Notes: generated by a model not told the origin, from the letters alone. Positions 1 through 6,278 are shown, numbered from the stretch's first letter. The stretch: DNA of 10,015 nucleotides from Desulfocapsa sp. (GCA_029942265.1 JAOZTO010000062.1:1-10015), one strand, 5' to 3'. Program-made: numbers and translations.

Positions 1-240
1 TATGAAGGCAAGGGCAATAGTGTTTCTTGCGCCATAAACCATCCGCGTAAAAAGGTCTCTGCCGATATGGTCGGTACCAAGATAAAACTGGCTGGAAAAA
101 GCTTCCCACCCATCTCCTACCAGGCTTGTTTCTTCATATGGTGCAATTAATGGGGCAAACAGGGCAACCAGAATGTTTAAAGACACTATCCCCATGCCGA
201 TTCGTGCGGATAATGGTGCCTGGCGTAATAGTTTTAGCAA
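1..240 (-). CDS. DppC/OppC-type ABC transporter permease, N-terminal part (runs off left edge)
   Basis: Inner-membrane permease of a dipeptide/oligopeptide/nickel-class ABC importer, the expected partner of the DppB-type protein just upstream. Only the first 80 residues are in the window. They show a basic N-terminus, one hydrophobic helix (about residues 14-33, VSLNILVALFAPLIAPY), and then the family hallmark LGTDHIGRDLFTRMVYGAR (about 54-72), which precedes the transmembrane domain in DppC/OppC proteins. There is no ATG in the open frame after the in-frame TGA, so the likely start is TTG at 240. AGGA lies 8 bases upstream of it and overlaps the intergenic region after dppB. The gap to the dppB stop is only 13 bp, which indicates one operon. 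The substrate cannot be told from this fragment. Family assignment is confident; the TTG start is an inference. Confidence 0.88.
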   Translation of the reverse strand, partial: MLKLLRQAPLSARIGMGIVSLNILVALFAPLIAPYEETSLVGDGWEAFSSQFYLGTDHIGRDLFTRMVYGARNTIALAFI

Positions 241-253
241 ATCTGTAGTCCTG

Positions 254-1213
254 TTAAATTTCAGATTGTCTCAATCTGGGATTAGAGAGCATGGAGAGGA
301 TATCGGCTGCCAAATTAAGAAATATAAAAACAATTGAAAAAATCAACCCGGAAGCCTGCACCACGGGAAGATCTCTCTTGGCGACTGAATCAACCAGAAG
401 TTGTCCAAGGCCCGGGTACACAAATACAACCTCCACGATCACAACACCAACGATGAGATACGCCAGATTGACCGCAATGACATTTATAACCGGGGAAAGC
501 GCGTTAGGAAATGCGTGATGAACAATAATCCGCAATCGTTTAACCCCCTTGATCTCAGCCATTTCTATATAGGCACTGGCCAGCACATTGATTATAGCTG
601 CCCTTGTCTGGCGCATCATATGCGCTGTTACCACGCAAGTAAGGGTTAAGGAGGGAAGTAAAACTGCATATACTTTGGCAGCAAACCCCATATTTTTGTC
701 TATGATAGCAAGACTTGGAAAGATATTGAATTGAACTGAAAACAAAGCAATCAGAATATATGCTATAAAAAATTCTGGGAAAGATATGAATGAAAGGGTT
801 GTGATGGAGATCAGCTTATCAAAGAAAGTATTTTTGTAGAATGCGGCAAGCATACCAAGGAAAATTGCCAGAGGAATTGCAATAACAGAAGTAAGAAGGG
901 CAAGAAACATTGTGTTTCCAAAACGCCAGCCAATTAATTCTGAAACGGGTCTACCGTTGGCAAGAGAAGTACCAAAATCACCATGGACAAAATCATTTAG
1001 CCAGGTGCCGTACCGGATATGAGGGGGCAAATCCAGCTTGAGTTCTTTGCGAAACGCCTCGACCGTTTCAGGTGTGGCCGATTGCCCGAGGACTGTTTCT
1101 GCCACATCGCCAGGCAACAGCTCGACACCAACAAAAATAATCACCGAAATAACAAAAATGGTAACCAGACTTGCAATACAACGTTTTGAAACAAGTAGTA
1201 AAACACTCTTCAT
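254..1213 (-). CDS. DppB/OppB-type ABC transporter permease
   Basis: Inner-membrane permease of the peptide/nickel ABC importer class, 319 residues, close to the usual length for DppB/OppB. Visible features are a first helix (about residues 13-31) followed by LLPGD (32-36), the GDFGTSL motif (78-84), several further hydrophobic helices, the cytoplasmic EAA-type loop (about 217-240, EMAEIKGVKRLRIIVHHAFP) that docks on the ATPase, and the C-terminal VYPGLGQLLVDSV signature (265-277). ATG at 1213 was chosen because it gives a family-like N-terminus. A TTG at 1240 would add nine residues. Neither start has a convincing Shine-Dalgarno sequence. It is the first gene of its operon, with a DppC-type gene 13 bp downstream. 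No substrate-binding protein lies upstream, where it is often found, so it must be downstream or elsewhere. Peptide, nickel or other substrate is undetermined. Confidence 0.92.
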   Translation of the reverse strand: MKSVLLLVSKRCIASLVTIFVISVIIFVGVELLPGDVAETVLGQSATPETVEAFRKELKLDLPPHIRYGTWLNDFVHGDFGTSLANGRPVSELIGWRFGNTMFLALLTSVIAIPLAIFLGMLAAFYKNTFFDKLISITTLSFISFPEFFIAYILIALFSVQFNIFPSLAIIDKNMGFAAKVYAVLLPSLTLTCVVTAHMMRQTRAAIINVLASAYIEMAEIKGVKRLRIIVHHAFPNALSPVINVIAVNLAYLIVGVVIVEVVFVYPGLGQLLVDSVAKRDLPVVQASGLIFSIVFIFLNLAADILSMLSNPRLRQSEI

Positions 1214-1642
1214 ATAAATAAATGCAACTGACAACAGCAAGAGCCATCAATGAGTCCATTGCTTTAATACCTTTTCGCCCGATTTCTTCGTGGAACGAAA
1301 ATACTATTAAATCAATAAACTCATCAATACACTACGCAACCCTGCCATAGACAGGTAAAGGCTTTGTTGTTGGCTTTGGTTATGACTTAAGGCCATCGTG
1401 CTGGAATACTTGAATAGGAAAATCAACAAGTATTGAGTGAGCAGATATAGATCCTAAAACGCCTATAGAACCTATGTTTAGGTAAGGAACATACTCTTTA
1501 TTGAATGAATTGTCAACCAGATGGTTGCGATTTTTCTTGCCAAAATACGTACAACATGACATAACGGCGATATAGATTCGAGTTTATAATAATGTATCAC
1601 TTAGTAGTTTCTTTTTAACACCTAAACAGAAGAGGTTGAAAA
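1214..1642. other. Intergenic region between divergent dpp-type and phn operons
   Basis: These 429 bp separate two divergently transcribed transporter operons and should hold both promoters. A perfect 8-bp inverted repeat, AATACTTG (1405-1412) and CAAGTATT (1427-1434), has a 14-bp spacer. A smaller dyad, ACCTA-N4-TAGGT, lies at 1470-1483. On the plus strand a consensus TATAAT is at 1585-1590, with a possible Pho box ahead of it. I found no clear sigma-70 promoter for the minus-strand operon. A 60-codon minus-strand frame at 1380-1562 has no ribosome binding site and resembles nothing I recognise, so it is not called as a gene. Confidence 0.6.
1556..1590 (+). promoter_or_regulatory. Candidate phnD promoter with possible Pho box
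   Basis: TATAAT at 1585-1590 is a perfect -10 hexamer 52 bp before the phnD start. No -35 hexamer exists at 16-18 bp spacing (the 17-bp position reads TAACGG), which suggests activator dependence. In its place lies ATGACAT (1556-1562), matching 5 of 7 bases of the PhoB half-site CTGTCAT. GCGATAT follows 11 bp later (1567-1573) and matches only 3 of 7. The pair ends 11 bp before the -10, the geometry known for PhoB-activated promoters. The second half-site is weak, so PhoB control is a suggestion only. Confidence 0.35.
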
Positions 1643-2656
1643 ATGAAAAAAATTCTAGCATTAGTAATGGCATGTTTTTTTATGACAAGCGTCGCTTATG
1701 CCGCAGATGACTGTGCAAATCGCGGTACACTGGATGAACGATTTTGTGATGAAAACAAAGATCTTGTAGCAGATACCCCTAAAGATCAAAAGAAATGGAA
1801 AGATCCAAAAACTCTTGTATTTACCTATACACCTGTTGAAGATCCTGCCGTGTATAAGGATGCATTTGCCGATTTTCAGAAGTATCTGTCAGAAGCAACA
1901 GGAAAAAAAGTAATTTATTACACTGTTCAATCAAACGCTGCTGAGGTTGAAGCAATGCGTTCCGGTCGTCTGCATATTGCTGGATTTTCAACAGGGCCCA
2001 CTGGTTTTGCAGTTAATCTTGCCGGATATGTGCCAATCGCTGTAAAAGGATACGAAGAAGGTTTTCAGGGATATAATCTGATTGTTGTCACAAAGAAAGA
2101 CAGTGATATCAAAAGTCTTGATGATCTTAAAGGAAAACGTGTTGCTCATACCTCAGCTTCTTCAAACTCTGGTAACCTAGCACCTCGTGCAATCTTTCCT
2201 GAACATGGTATTGTTCCAGATAAAGATTACACCGTTGTTTATTCCGGCAAGCATGATCAATCTATCCTTGGCGTAGCTCATGGCGATTATGATGCTGCCC
2301 CGGTTGCCTCTGATGTTTTTAAACGTATGGCAGCAGCTGGAAGAATTAATGCTGATGACTTTCGTATCGTTTTTACAAGCCCTAAATTCCCCACCTCCTC
2401 TTTTGGATATGCAAGCGACCTAAATCCAGAGCTGGTAAAGAAAATTGTTGATGCATTTTATGCGTATCGTTTTACCCCTGCCATGAAGGAAACTTTTGGT
2501 GGAGCGGATCGTTTCTATCCTATCACTTATATGGAAGACTGGGCAGTTATTCGTAATATTGCAGATTCTACAGGTACTTCCTATAATCAGGCTGGTCTGA
2601 AAAAAATGGCTGCAAAAGATGCGGCAAAAGCGGCTAAAAAGAAAGCCAAAAAATAG
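1643..2656 (+). CDS. phnD: PhnD-type phosphonate/phosphite ABC transporter substrate-binding protein
   Basis: Periplasmic binding protein that captures a reduced or organic phosphorus compound and hands it to the PhnE permeases. Length is 337 residues, as in E. coli PhnD. Residues 1-20 form a Sec signal peptide (MKK, hydrophobic core, cleavage after VAYA). The conserved core begins at about residue 57 (LVFTYTPVEDPAVY). It continues with QSNAAEVEAMRSGRLHIAGFSTGPTGFAVN, the strand that lines the ligand pocket in PhnD/PtxB-like proteins, and then DLKGKRVAHTSASSNSGN. The start has AGAGG 8 bases upstream. Two oddities are visible. Between the signal peptide and the core is a Cys24/Cys35 pair followed by an acidic D-x-N-x-D-x3-D motif (36-44) that resembles a calcium loop. 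The C-terminus is a lysine/alanine tail (about 321-337). Family assignment is strong; phosphonate versus phosphite or hypophosphite specificity is not resolvable by eye. Confidence 0.93.
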   Translation: MKKILALVMACFFMTSVAYAADDCANRGTLDERFCDENKDLVADTPKDQKKWKDPKTLVFTYTPVEDPAVYKDAFADFQKYLSEATGKKVIYYTVQSNAAEVEAMRSGRLHIAGFSTGPTGFAVNLAGYVPIAVKGYEEGFQGYNLIVVTKKDSDIKSLDDLKGKRVAHTSASSNSGNLAPRAIFPEHGIVPDKDYTVVYSGKHDQSILGVAHGDYDAAPVASDVFKRMAAAGRINADDFRIVFTSPKFPTSSFGYASDLNPELVKKIVDAFYAYRFTPAMKETFGGADRFYPITYMEDWAVIRNIADSTGTSYNQAGLKKMAAKDAAKAAKKKAKK

Positions 2657-2677
2657 CAAAAAAGTAGCATTTTTTGA

Positions 2678-2720
2678 GAATAGCCGACAAATTGTTTAAT
2701 TGGTTGGCTGTTCTTTTTTT
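2678..2720 (+). terminator. Intrinsic terminator between phnD and phnC
   Basis: GAATAGCCGAC (2678-2688) pairs with GTTGGCTGTTC (2703-2713) over 11 bp, with two G-U wobbles. The inner AATT/AATT can extend the stem past one mismatch to a GTTT loop. Seven T residues follow (2714-2720). This is a textbook Rho-independent structure 21 bp after the phnD stop and 23 bp before the phnC start. Inside an operon it would make phnD mRNA more abundant than phnCEE mRNA, as is common for binding proteins. Confidence 0.85.
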
Positions 2721-2743
2721 ATTATTCCCACGCCTTGTGTAAG

Positions 2744-3538
2744 ATGATGAGTGACCAAAACAACCCAGTTGGAACACACGCCAAGAGATCCCTGAAAATT
2801 GAAAATCTGGTGAAGGAATATGTTCCCGGAAAGCCAATATTAAACGGTATCAGCTTTGAGGTGAAAGGAACAAGCAGTGTTGCTATTATCGGAGCATCGG
2901 GTACAGGGAAGAGCACTCTTATCAGGTGTGTCAACAAATTGATTCCACCAACTTCTGGAAATGTGTATGTTAGTGGAGAAAACATTACTAAACTAACAGG
3001 AAAAGAGTTGAGAAGAGCGCGCCGGAAGATAGGAATGGTTTTTCAGGAATTCAATCTGGTAGAACGTCTCTCGGTGATGGAAAATGTTTTGTGTGGTCGT
3101 CTTGGCTACGTTGCCCCTTGGCGAGCATGGATGCGAAAATATCAGACAGAAGATATCGACCTTGCGTTTGAATTACTTGAATCTATCGGATTGGTAGATT
3201 TTGCTCATCAACGTGCAGATAGTTTGTCTGGCGGTCAGCGACAACGCGTGGGGATTGCTCGTGCAATTATGCAGGAACCCCATGTTTTACTTGCTGATGA
3301 ACCTACATCATCTCTTGATCCCAAGACCAGCGTGGAGATAATGGAATTGCTGCTTGGCCTCTCAGAAAGCCATTCCTTACCATTGCTTATCAATATTCAT
3401 GATGTTGAGCTTGCCAAGCGGTATACCGGTCGTGTTATTGGACTTGCCAATGGTGGAATTGTTTATGATGGTTCCCCTGCTGGATTAAGTAACGAAAACC
3501 TTAAAGAAATTTATGGTGGAGCAAGTTGGCTGGAATAA
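2744..3538 (+). CDS. phnC: PhnC-type phosphonate/phosphite ABC transporter ATP-binding protein
   Basis: Cytoplasmic ATPase that energises the PhnD/PhnE importer, 264 residues from ATG 2744. All ABC motifs are intact: Walker [10 protein letters not shown] (50-58), Q-loop glutamine 101 in VFQEFNLV, signature LSGGQ (161-165) followed by RQRVGIARA, Walker B VLLADEP (181-187) with catalytic Glu186, and H-loop His219. The sequence between Q-loop and signature ([12 protein letters not shown]) is characteristic of PhnC rather than of other importers. Start choice is uncertain. TTG 2735, ATG 2744 and ATG 2747 are in frame, and none has a good Shine-Dalgarno; I prefer one of the tandem ATGs. It follows the phnD terminator and overlaps the next gene by 13 bases, so its expression depends on readthrough or on an undetected promoter. 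Confidence 0.94.
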   Translation: MMSDQNNPVGTHAKRSLKIENLVKEYVPGKPILNGISFEVKGTSSVAIIGASGTGKSTLIRCVNKLIPPTSGNVYVSGENITKLTGKELRRARRKIGMVFQEFNLVERLSVMENVLCGRLGYVAPWRAWMRKYQTEDIDLAFELLESIGLVDFAHQRADSLSGGQRQRVGIARAIMQEPHVLLADEPTSSLDPKTSVEIMELLLGLSESHSLPLLINIHDVELAKRYTGRVIGLANGGIVYDGSPAGLSNENLKEIYGGASWLE

Positions 3539-4326
3539 TCGAAAAAACAACAGTGGGGCATGGCAATCCGTTCAAAGTGAATTGGTGGGTTCGGTTTGCT
3601 TGGGCCGCAGCATTTTTGTATGTCATCTACGCTGCAAACTACCTTGATGTTTCCTGGGTACGATTTATTGGCGGATTGAGTAACGGTGCTGATTTTTTAG
3701 GGGAGATGGTTCCTGTGAATTTTTCTCGCTGGAAATTGCTGGTTGGTAATCTGGTTGAGACTGTTGAGATTGCTGTTATTGCTTCAGCATTTGGAATAGT
3801 CTTTTCGTTGCCCATCGGTCTTTTGGCAGCCAGAAATATGATGCCACCATGGATCACATGGCCTGCCAGGGTGTTTATCGCACTATGTCGTTCATTTCAT
3901 CCAGTCATCTTTGCCATTTTATTTGTAAAAGCTGTTGGTTTTGGTCCTCTTGCCGGTATCTTGACTCTGATATTTGCATCCATCGGTTTTATTGGAAAGT
4001 TATTTGCTGAGGCGATTGAGGAAATTTCCCTGAAACCTGTTGAAGCACTTCGAGCATCAGGAGCGCCGTTTATAAGCATTATTATGTATGCTGTTGTACC
4101 GCAGGTGCAAAACCGATTTATCGGGTTTTCATCGTATCAGTTTGATGCGAATCTTCGTAACTCGACTATGGTTGGAATTGTTGGTGCCGGAGGTATTGGT
4201 GGAACGCTATTTGCCGCATTTCAGCGGTTTGATTACGATTTTCTTGCAGCGATTCTTATATCCATCATTGGACTGGTTATGGTCAGTGAGTGTATTTCCC
4301 TTCAAATCAAGAAAGTATTCCAATGA
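3526..4326 (+). CDS. phnE: PhnE-type phosphonate/phosphite ABC transporter permease, first copy
   Basis: Inner-membrane permease, 266 residues, with about six hydrophobic helices beginning near residue 22 ([17 protein letters not shown]). The cytoplasmic coupling loop is EALRASGAP (173-181), preceded by [15 protein letters not shown]. Near the C-terminus is [14 protein letters not shown], a PhnE family signature. The start is TTG at 3526, inside the end of phnC. TGGAG (3517-3521) lies 4 bases upstream, and the next in-frame starter (GTG 3553) would trim conserved length without a better site. The 13-base overlap with phnC and the ATGA overlap with the second permease indicate translational coupling. 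It is not a duplicate in the strict sense: the two permeases differ widely outside the core motifs, as expected for a heterodimeric channel. Confidence 0.92.
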   Translation: MAGIIEKTTVGHGNPFKVNWWVRFAWAAAFLYVIYAANYLDVSWVRFIGGLSNGADFLGEMVPVNFSRWKLLVGNLVETVEIAVIASAFGIVFSLPIGLLAARNMMPPWITWPARVFIALCRSFHPVIFAILFVKAVGFGPLAGILTLIFASIGFIGKLFAEAIEEISLKPVEALRASGAPFISIIMYAVVPQVQNRFIGFSSYQFDANLRNSTMVGIVGAGGIGGTLFAAFQRFDYDFLAAILISIIGLVMVSECISLQIKKVFQ

Positions 4327-5126
4327 GTGAAATCATAGCAACACATAAATGGGAACGCTTTACCTTCCGTGAGCGCATGGCTCGCTTTGCCGTTTTTCTT
4401 GGTTTTGCCATAGCTTTGTCGCTCTCAATTAGTACGGTAGAGGTTATACCAGAATTTTTGTATGACGCTCCGACTCAGGCGGCTGACCTGTTGGTTCGTA
4501 TGTGGCCCATGGATTTTGCATACTATCCTCAGGGTATCCATGAAGCTATGCTGGAAACTCTGCATATAGCAAGCCTTGGAACACTGCTTGCTATTGTTAT
4601 GGCTGTACCTGTTGGAATTATGGCGGCTAATAATATTGTGCATTTTTCTCCGCTTAACTGGCTTGCTAAACTTATTCTTGTCTCCTCCAGATCGGTAAAT
4701 TCTTTGGTTTGGGCTCTGTTATTTGTGGCTATTTTTGGTCCAGGCCCCCTTGCTGGAACTGTGTGTATTGGTTTTAGATCAGTTGGTTTTGTAGGGAAAC
4801 TCTTTGCAGAAGCATTAGAAGAAACCAACCCAGGGCCTGTTGAAGCTCTGACTGCCGCAGGTGCACCATGGTTCAGTGTCTTTTTAAAAGGATATTGGCC
4901 TCAGGTAGCACCGGCATTTTGGGGTATATTTCTGTTCAGGTGGGATATTAATGTCCGTGAGTCTGCTGTAATTGGGCTGGTAGGTGCCGGAGGCATCGGC
5001 ATGGTACTTGATACTGCACTCAATCTCTTTTATTGGGATCGTGTATCTGTGATTCTTTTGAGTATCTTTGCTGTGGTTATTCTTGCTGAATTACTGGTTA
5101 CTTATATTCGTAAACGTATTATATAG
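4323..5126 (+). CDS. phnE: PhnE-type phosphonate/phosphite ABC transporter permease, second copy
   Basis: Second inner-membrane permease of the importer, 267 residues, presumably pairing with the first PhnE to form the channel. It starts at ATG 4323 within an ATGA stop/start overlap with the preceding gene. An in-frame GTG at 4290 is less likely. A long N-terminal cytoplasmic segment ([20 protein letters not shown]) is followed by hydrophobic helices. The coupling loop is EALTAAGAP (174-182), preceded by GKLFAEALEETNPGPV, and the C-terminal signature is GLVGAGGIGMVLD. It is the last gene of the phn cluster. The stop codon lies 13 bp before a palindromic repeat element that may define the 3' end of the mRNA. 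No phosphonate-degrading enzyme follows. Confidence 0.92.
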   Translation: MSEIIATHKWERFTFRERMARFAVFLGFAIALSLSISTVEVIPEFLYDAPTQAADLLVRMWPMDFAYYPQGIHEAMLETLHIASLGTLLAIVMAVPVGIMAANNIVHFSPLNWLAKLILVSSRSVNSLVWALLFVAIFGPGPLAGTVCIGFRSVGFVGKLFAEALEETNPGPVEALTAAGAPWFSVFLKGYWPQVAPAFWGIFLFRWDINVRESAVIGLVGAGGIGMVLDTALNLFYWDRVSVILLSIFAVVILAELLVTYIRKRII

Positions 5127-5139
5127 CGAAAAAATTCGG

Positions 5140-5286
5140 CTAGGAGGCTATCCGAGAATGACCTTTCGCCCAAACTCTTCAGAATTGTCTAAAAAAAATG
5201 CTCGGAATATCACACATATGCCTGCGCTTATTTTTAGAAAATTCTTCGATTTTGAACGAAATGCCTATTCTCGGACAAGCTCCTAG
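5140..5286. repeat. MITE-like palindromic element
   Basis: The 147-bp stretch reads nearly the same from both ends. The left end begins CTAGGAGGCTATCCGAGAAT. The reverse complement of the right end begins CTAGGAGCTTGTCCGAGAAT (17 of 20 identical). The similarity continues inward through TTTCGCCCAAA versus TTTCGTTCAAA, and AGAATTGTCTAAAAA versus AGAATTTTCTAAAAA. Each arm is therefore about 57 nt, around a short unpaired centre (about 5197-5229). The whole element could fold into one long hairpin. It has no coding capacity. CTAGGAGGCT at the left end (5140-5149) recurs directly at the right end (5283-5292). This may be a target duplication or the start of a truncated adjacent copy. A related compact hairpin is at 6224-6259. 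The combination of terminal inverted repeats, small size and no gene fits a non-autonomous transposable element. The parent element is unknown to me. Confidence 0.7.
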
Positions 5287-5504
5287 GAGGCTCTCTTACT
5301 ATCTGCTTTTCCCTGCGCTTTGCTTCTCCAGTTAGTGACGAAGCATTCTTCGCTGCTTTGTATCGTAATAAAAATAGAAGGCACCATTCTCTCCAATAAG
5401 ACCATCCACAGGCCATATTCTGGCAATATGATCACATCAGCCAGCCGGTCTGCCGGTGATTGGAATAACTTTGAAAAATATGTTTGTAAGTGTGAAGGGT
5501 AGTA
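5287..5504. other. Unexplained intergenic stretch before trmO
   Basis: Together with the element before it, this fills the 396 bp between phnE and trmO. It holds only a small CGAAG-CATT-CTTCG hairpin (5339-5352) and no gene I can support. Overlapping frames on both strands here lack ribosome binding sites and family resemblance. No clear sigma-70 promoter for trmO was found. Confidence 0.4.
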
Positions 5505-5525
5505 AAGGGTGAAGGGTGAAGGGTG
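5505..5525 (+). repeat. Heptamer tandem repeat AAGGGTG at the trmO start
   Basis: Three perfect tandem copies of AAGGGTG run from 5505 to 5525, preceded by a degenerate copy (GTGAAGGGT at 5492-5500). The last copy contains the GTG start codon of trmO, and the AAGGG of the middle copy sits 6 bases before it as a Shine-Dalgarno sequence. The translation signal is thus built from the repeat itself. Confidence 0.8.
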
Positions 5526-6278
5526 AATGTATTGGAATACACAATAAAACCAGTGGGAATGATTCATTCCTGCTATAGTGAGAAGTTTGGTATTCCCCGG
5601 CAACCTGGCCTTGTGAAAAATGCCAGGGGCGCAATAGAGCTTCTTCCCCCTTGCGACCGTGAAGAGATGTATAGAGAGTTGGATTCTTTTTCACACATCT
5701 GGGTGCAATTTGTATTTCATGAAGCAATGTCTGACGGTTGGCGCCCCACGGTTCGTCCTCCTTGGCTTGGAGGGCAAAAACGAGTGGGAGTGTTTGCGAG
5801 CCGGACACCACATCGTCCTAACTATTTAGGTATTTCTGTGGTTCGATATCTGGGAATGCGAAAAGAAAAATCCAAGTTGTATCTTGACATAAGTGAGCTT
5901 GACCTACTGAACGGAACTCCTGTAGTGGACATCAAGCCCTATGTGCCGTACAGCGATAAAGTTGATATGGCAAGTAGTGGATTTGTTCAATCTGGGGATG
6001 AACTAATTACTGTTGTTTATACCAGGGAAGCAGAAGATGCCTGTAAACGCTATGAAAAAACGAGCGGAAGGTCACTACATGCTTTGATCACAGAACTGTT
6101 ACAACAGGATCCACGACCGGCAAGCCAGCGCCACAAACATCGGGAATATGGAATGCAACTGTGGGATATGAATATACGATGGCTTGCAGAAGAATCGATG
6201 TTTACAGTGGTTTCCGTAGCCAAGAGGCTGTCTGAGAATGGGCATTCTCGGACAGCCTCCTGGGGTGATGGGAAATAA
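5523..6278 (+). CDS. trmO: tRNA (adenine37-N6)-methyltransferase TrmO (TsaA/YaeB family)
   Basis: SAM-dependent enzyme that N6-methylates t6A at position 37 of certain tRNAs (tRNA-Thr in E. coli), tuning codon reading. Length is 251 residues against about 235 in E. coli. Family blocks are KFGIPRQPGLV (21-31), FSHIWVQFVFH (56-66), WRPTVRPPWLGG (73-84), VFASRTPHRPNYLG (90-103) and NGTPVVDIKPYVPYSD (130-145). The C-terminal lobe follows with LLQQDPRPA and a WDMNIRW motif. The start is GTG 5523, with AAGGG 6 bases upstream inside a heptamer repeat; TTG 5532 is a possible alternative. The usual protein would end near residue 233. The extra tail (about 234-251) is encoded largely by the hairpin repeat at 6224-6259, which indicates insertion into the original 3' end. 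The catalytic core looks intact, so the gene is probably functional. Confidence 0.93.
   Translation: MNVLEYTIKPVGMIHSCYSEKFGIPRQPGLVKNARGAIELLPPCDREEMYRELDSFSHIWVQFVFHEAMSDGWRPTVRPPWLGGQKRVGVFASRTPHRPNYLGISVVRYLGMRKEKSKLYLDISELDLLNGTPVVDIKPYVPYSDKVDMASSGFVQSGDELITVVYTREAEDACKRYEKTSGRSLHALITELLQQDPRPASQRHKHREYGMQLWDMNIRWLAEESMFTVVSVAKRLSENGHSRTASWGDGK
6224..6259. repeat. Compact REP-like hairpin inside the 3' end of trmO
   Basis: GAGGCTGTCTGAGAATG (6224-6240) and CATTCTCGGACAGCCTC (6243-6259) form a 17-bp stem with one G-U wobble and only GG between the arms. The arm is nearly the same as the terminal repeat of the element at 5140-5286, so this looks like a solo or internally deleted relative. 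It codes for trmO residues 235-246. There is no T-tract after it, so it is not a classical intrinsic terminator. It may still shape mRNA 3' processing ahead of the next gene. Confidence 0.85.

Noticed and set aside
1214..1240. TTG start at 1240 for the DppB-type gene
   Set aside because: It would add nine residues with no better ribosome binding site. ATG 1213 gives the N-terminus typical of the family.
1380..1562. 60-codon minus-strand frame in the dpp/phn gap
   Set aside because: No ribosome binding site before the ATG, no recognisable motif, and it crosses the candidate phnD regulatory region.
1643..1705. PhnD as a lipoprotein (Cys11 in LVMAC)
   Set aside because: The residue before Ala is Met, which is a poor lipobox fit. 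The hydrophobic core continues well past Cys11 to a clear signal peptidase I site at VAYA.
3526..5126. The two PhnE genes as a recent tandem duplication
   Set aside because: Outside the EAA loop and GAGGIG motifs the two proteins differ strongly, which fits an ancient heterodimeric pair.
5140..5286. CRISPR array or tRNA-linked attachment site
   Set aside because: There are only two inverted copies rather than regularly spaced direct repeats, and no tRNA, integrase or cas gene is in the window.
5283..5603. Overlapping minus-strand frames before and into trmO
   Set aside because: They overlap the well-supported trmO start or the palindromic element, have no ribosome binding sites, and show no family motifs.
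6224..6259. Hairpin at the end of trmO as a Rho-independent terminator
   Set aside because: The stem is strong but is followed by CTGGGGTGATGGG rather than a T-tract, and it lies before the trmO stop.
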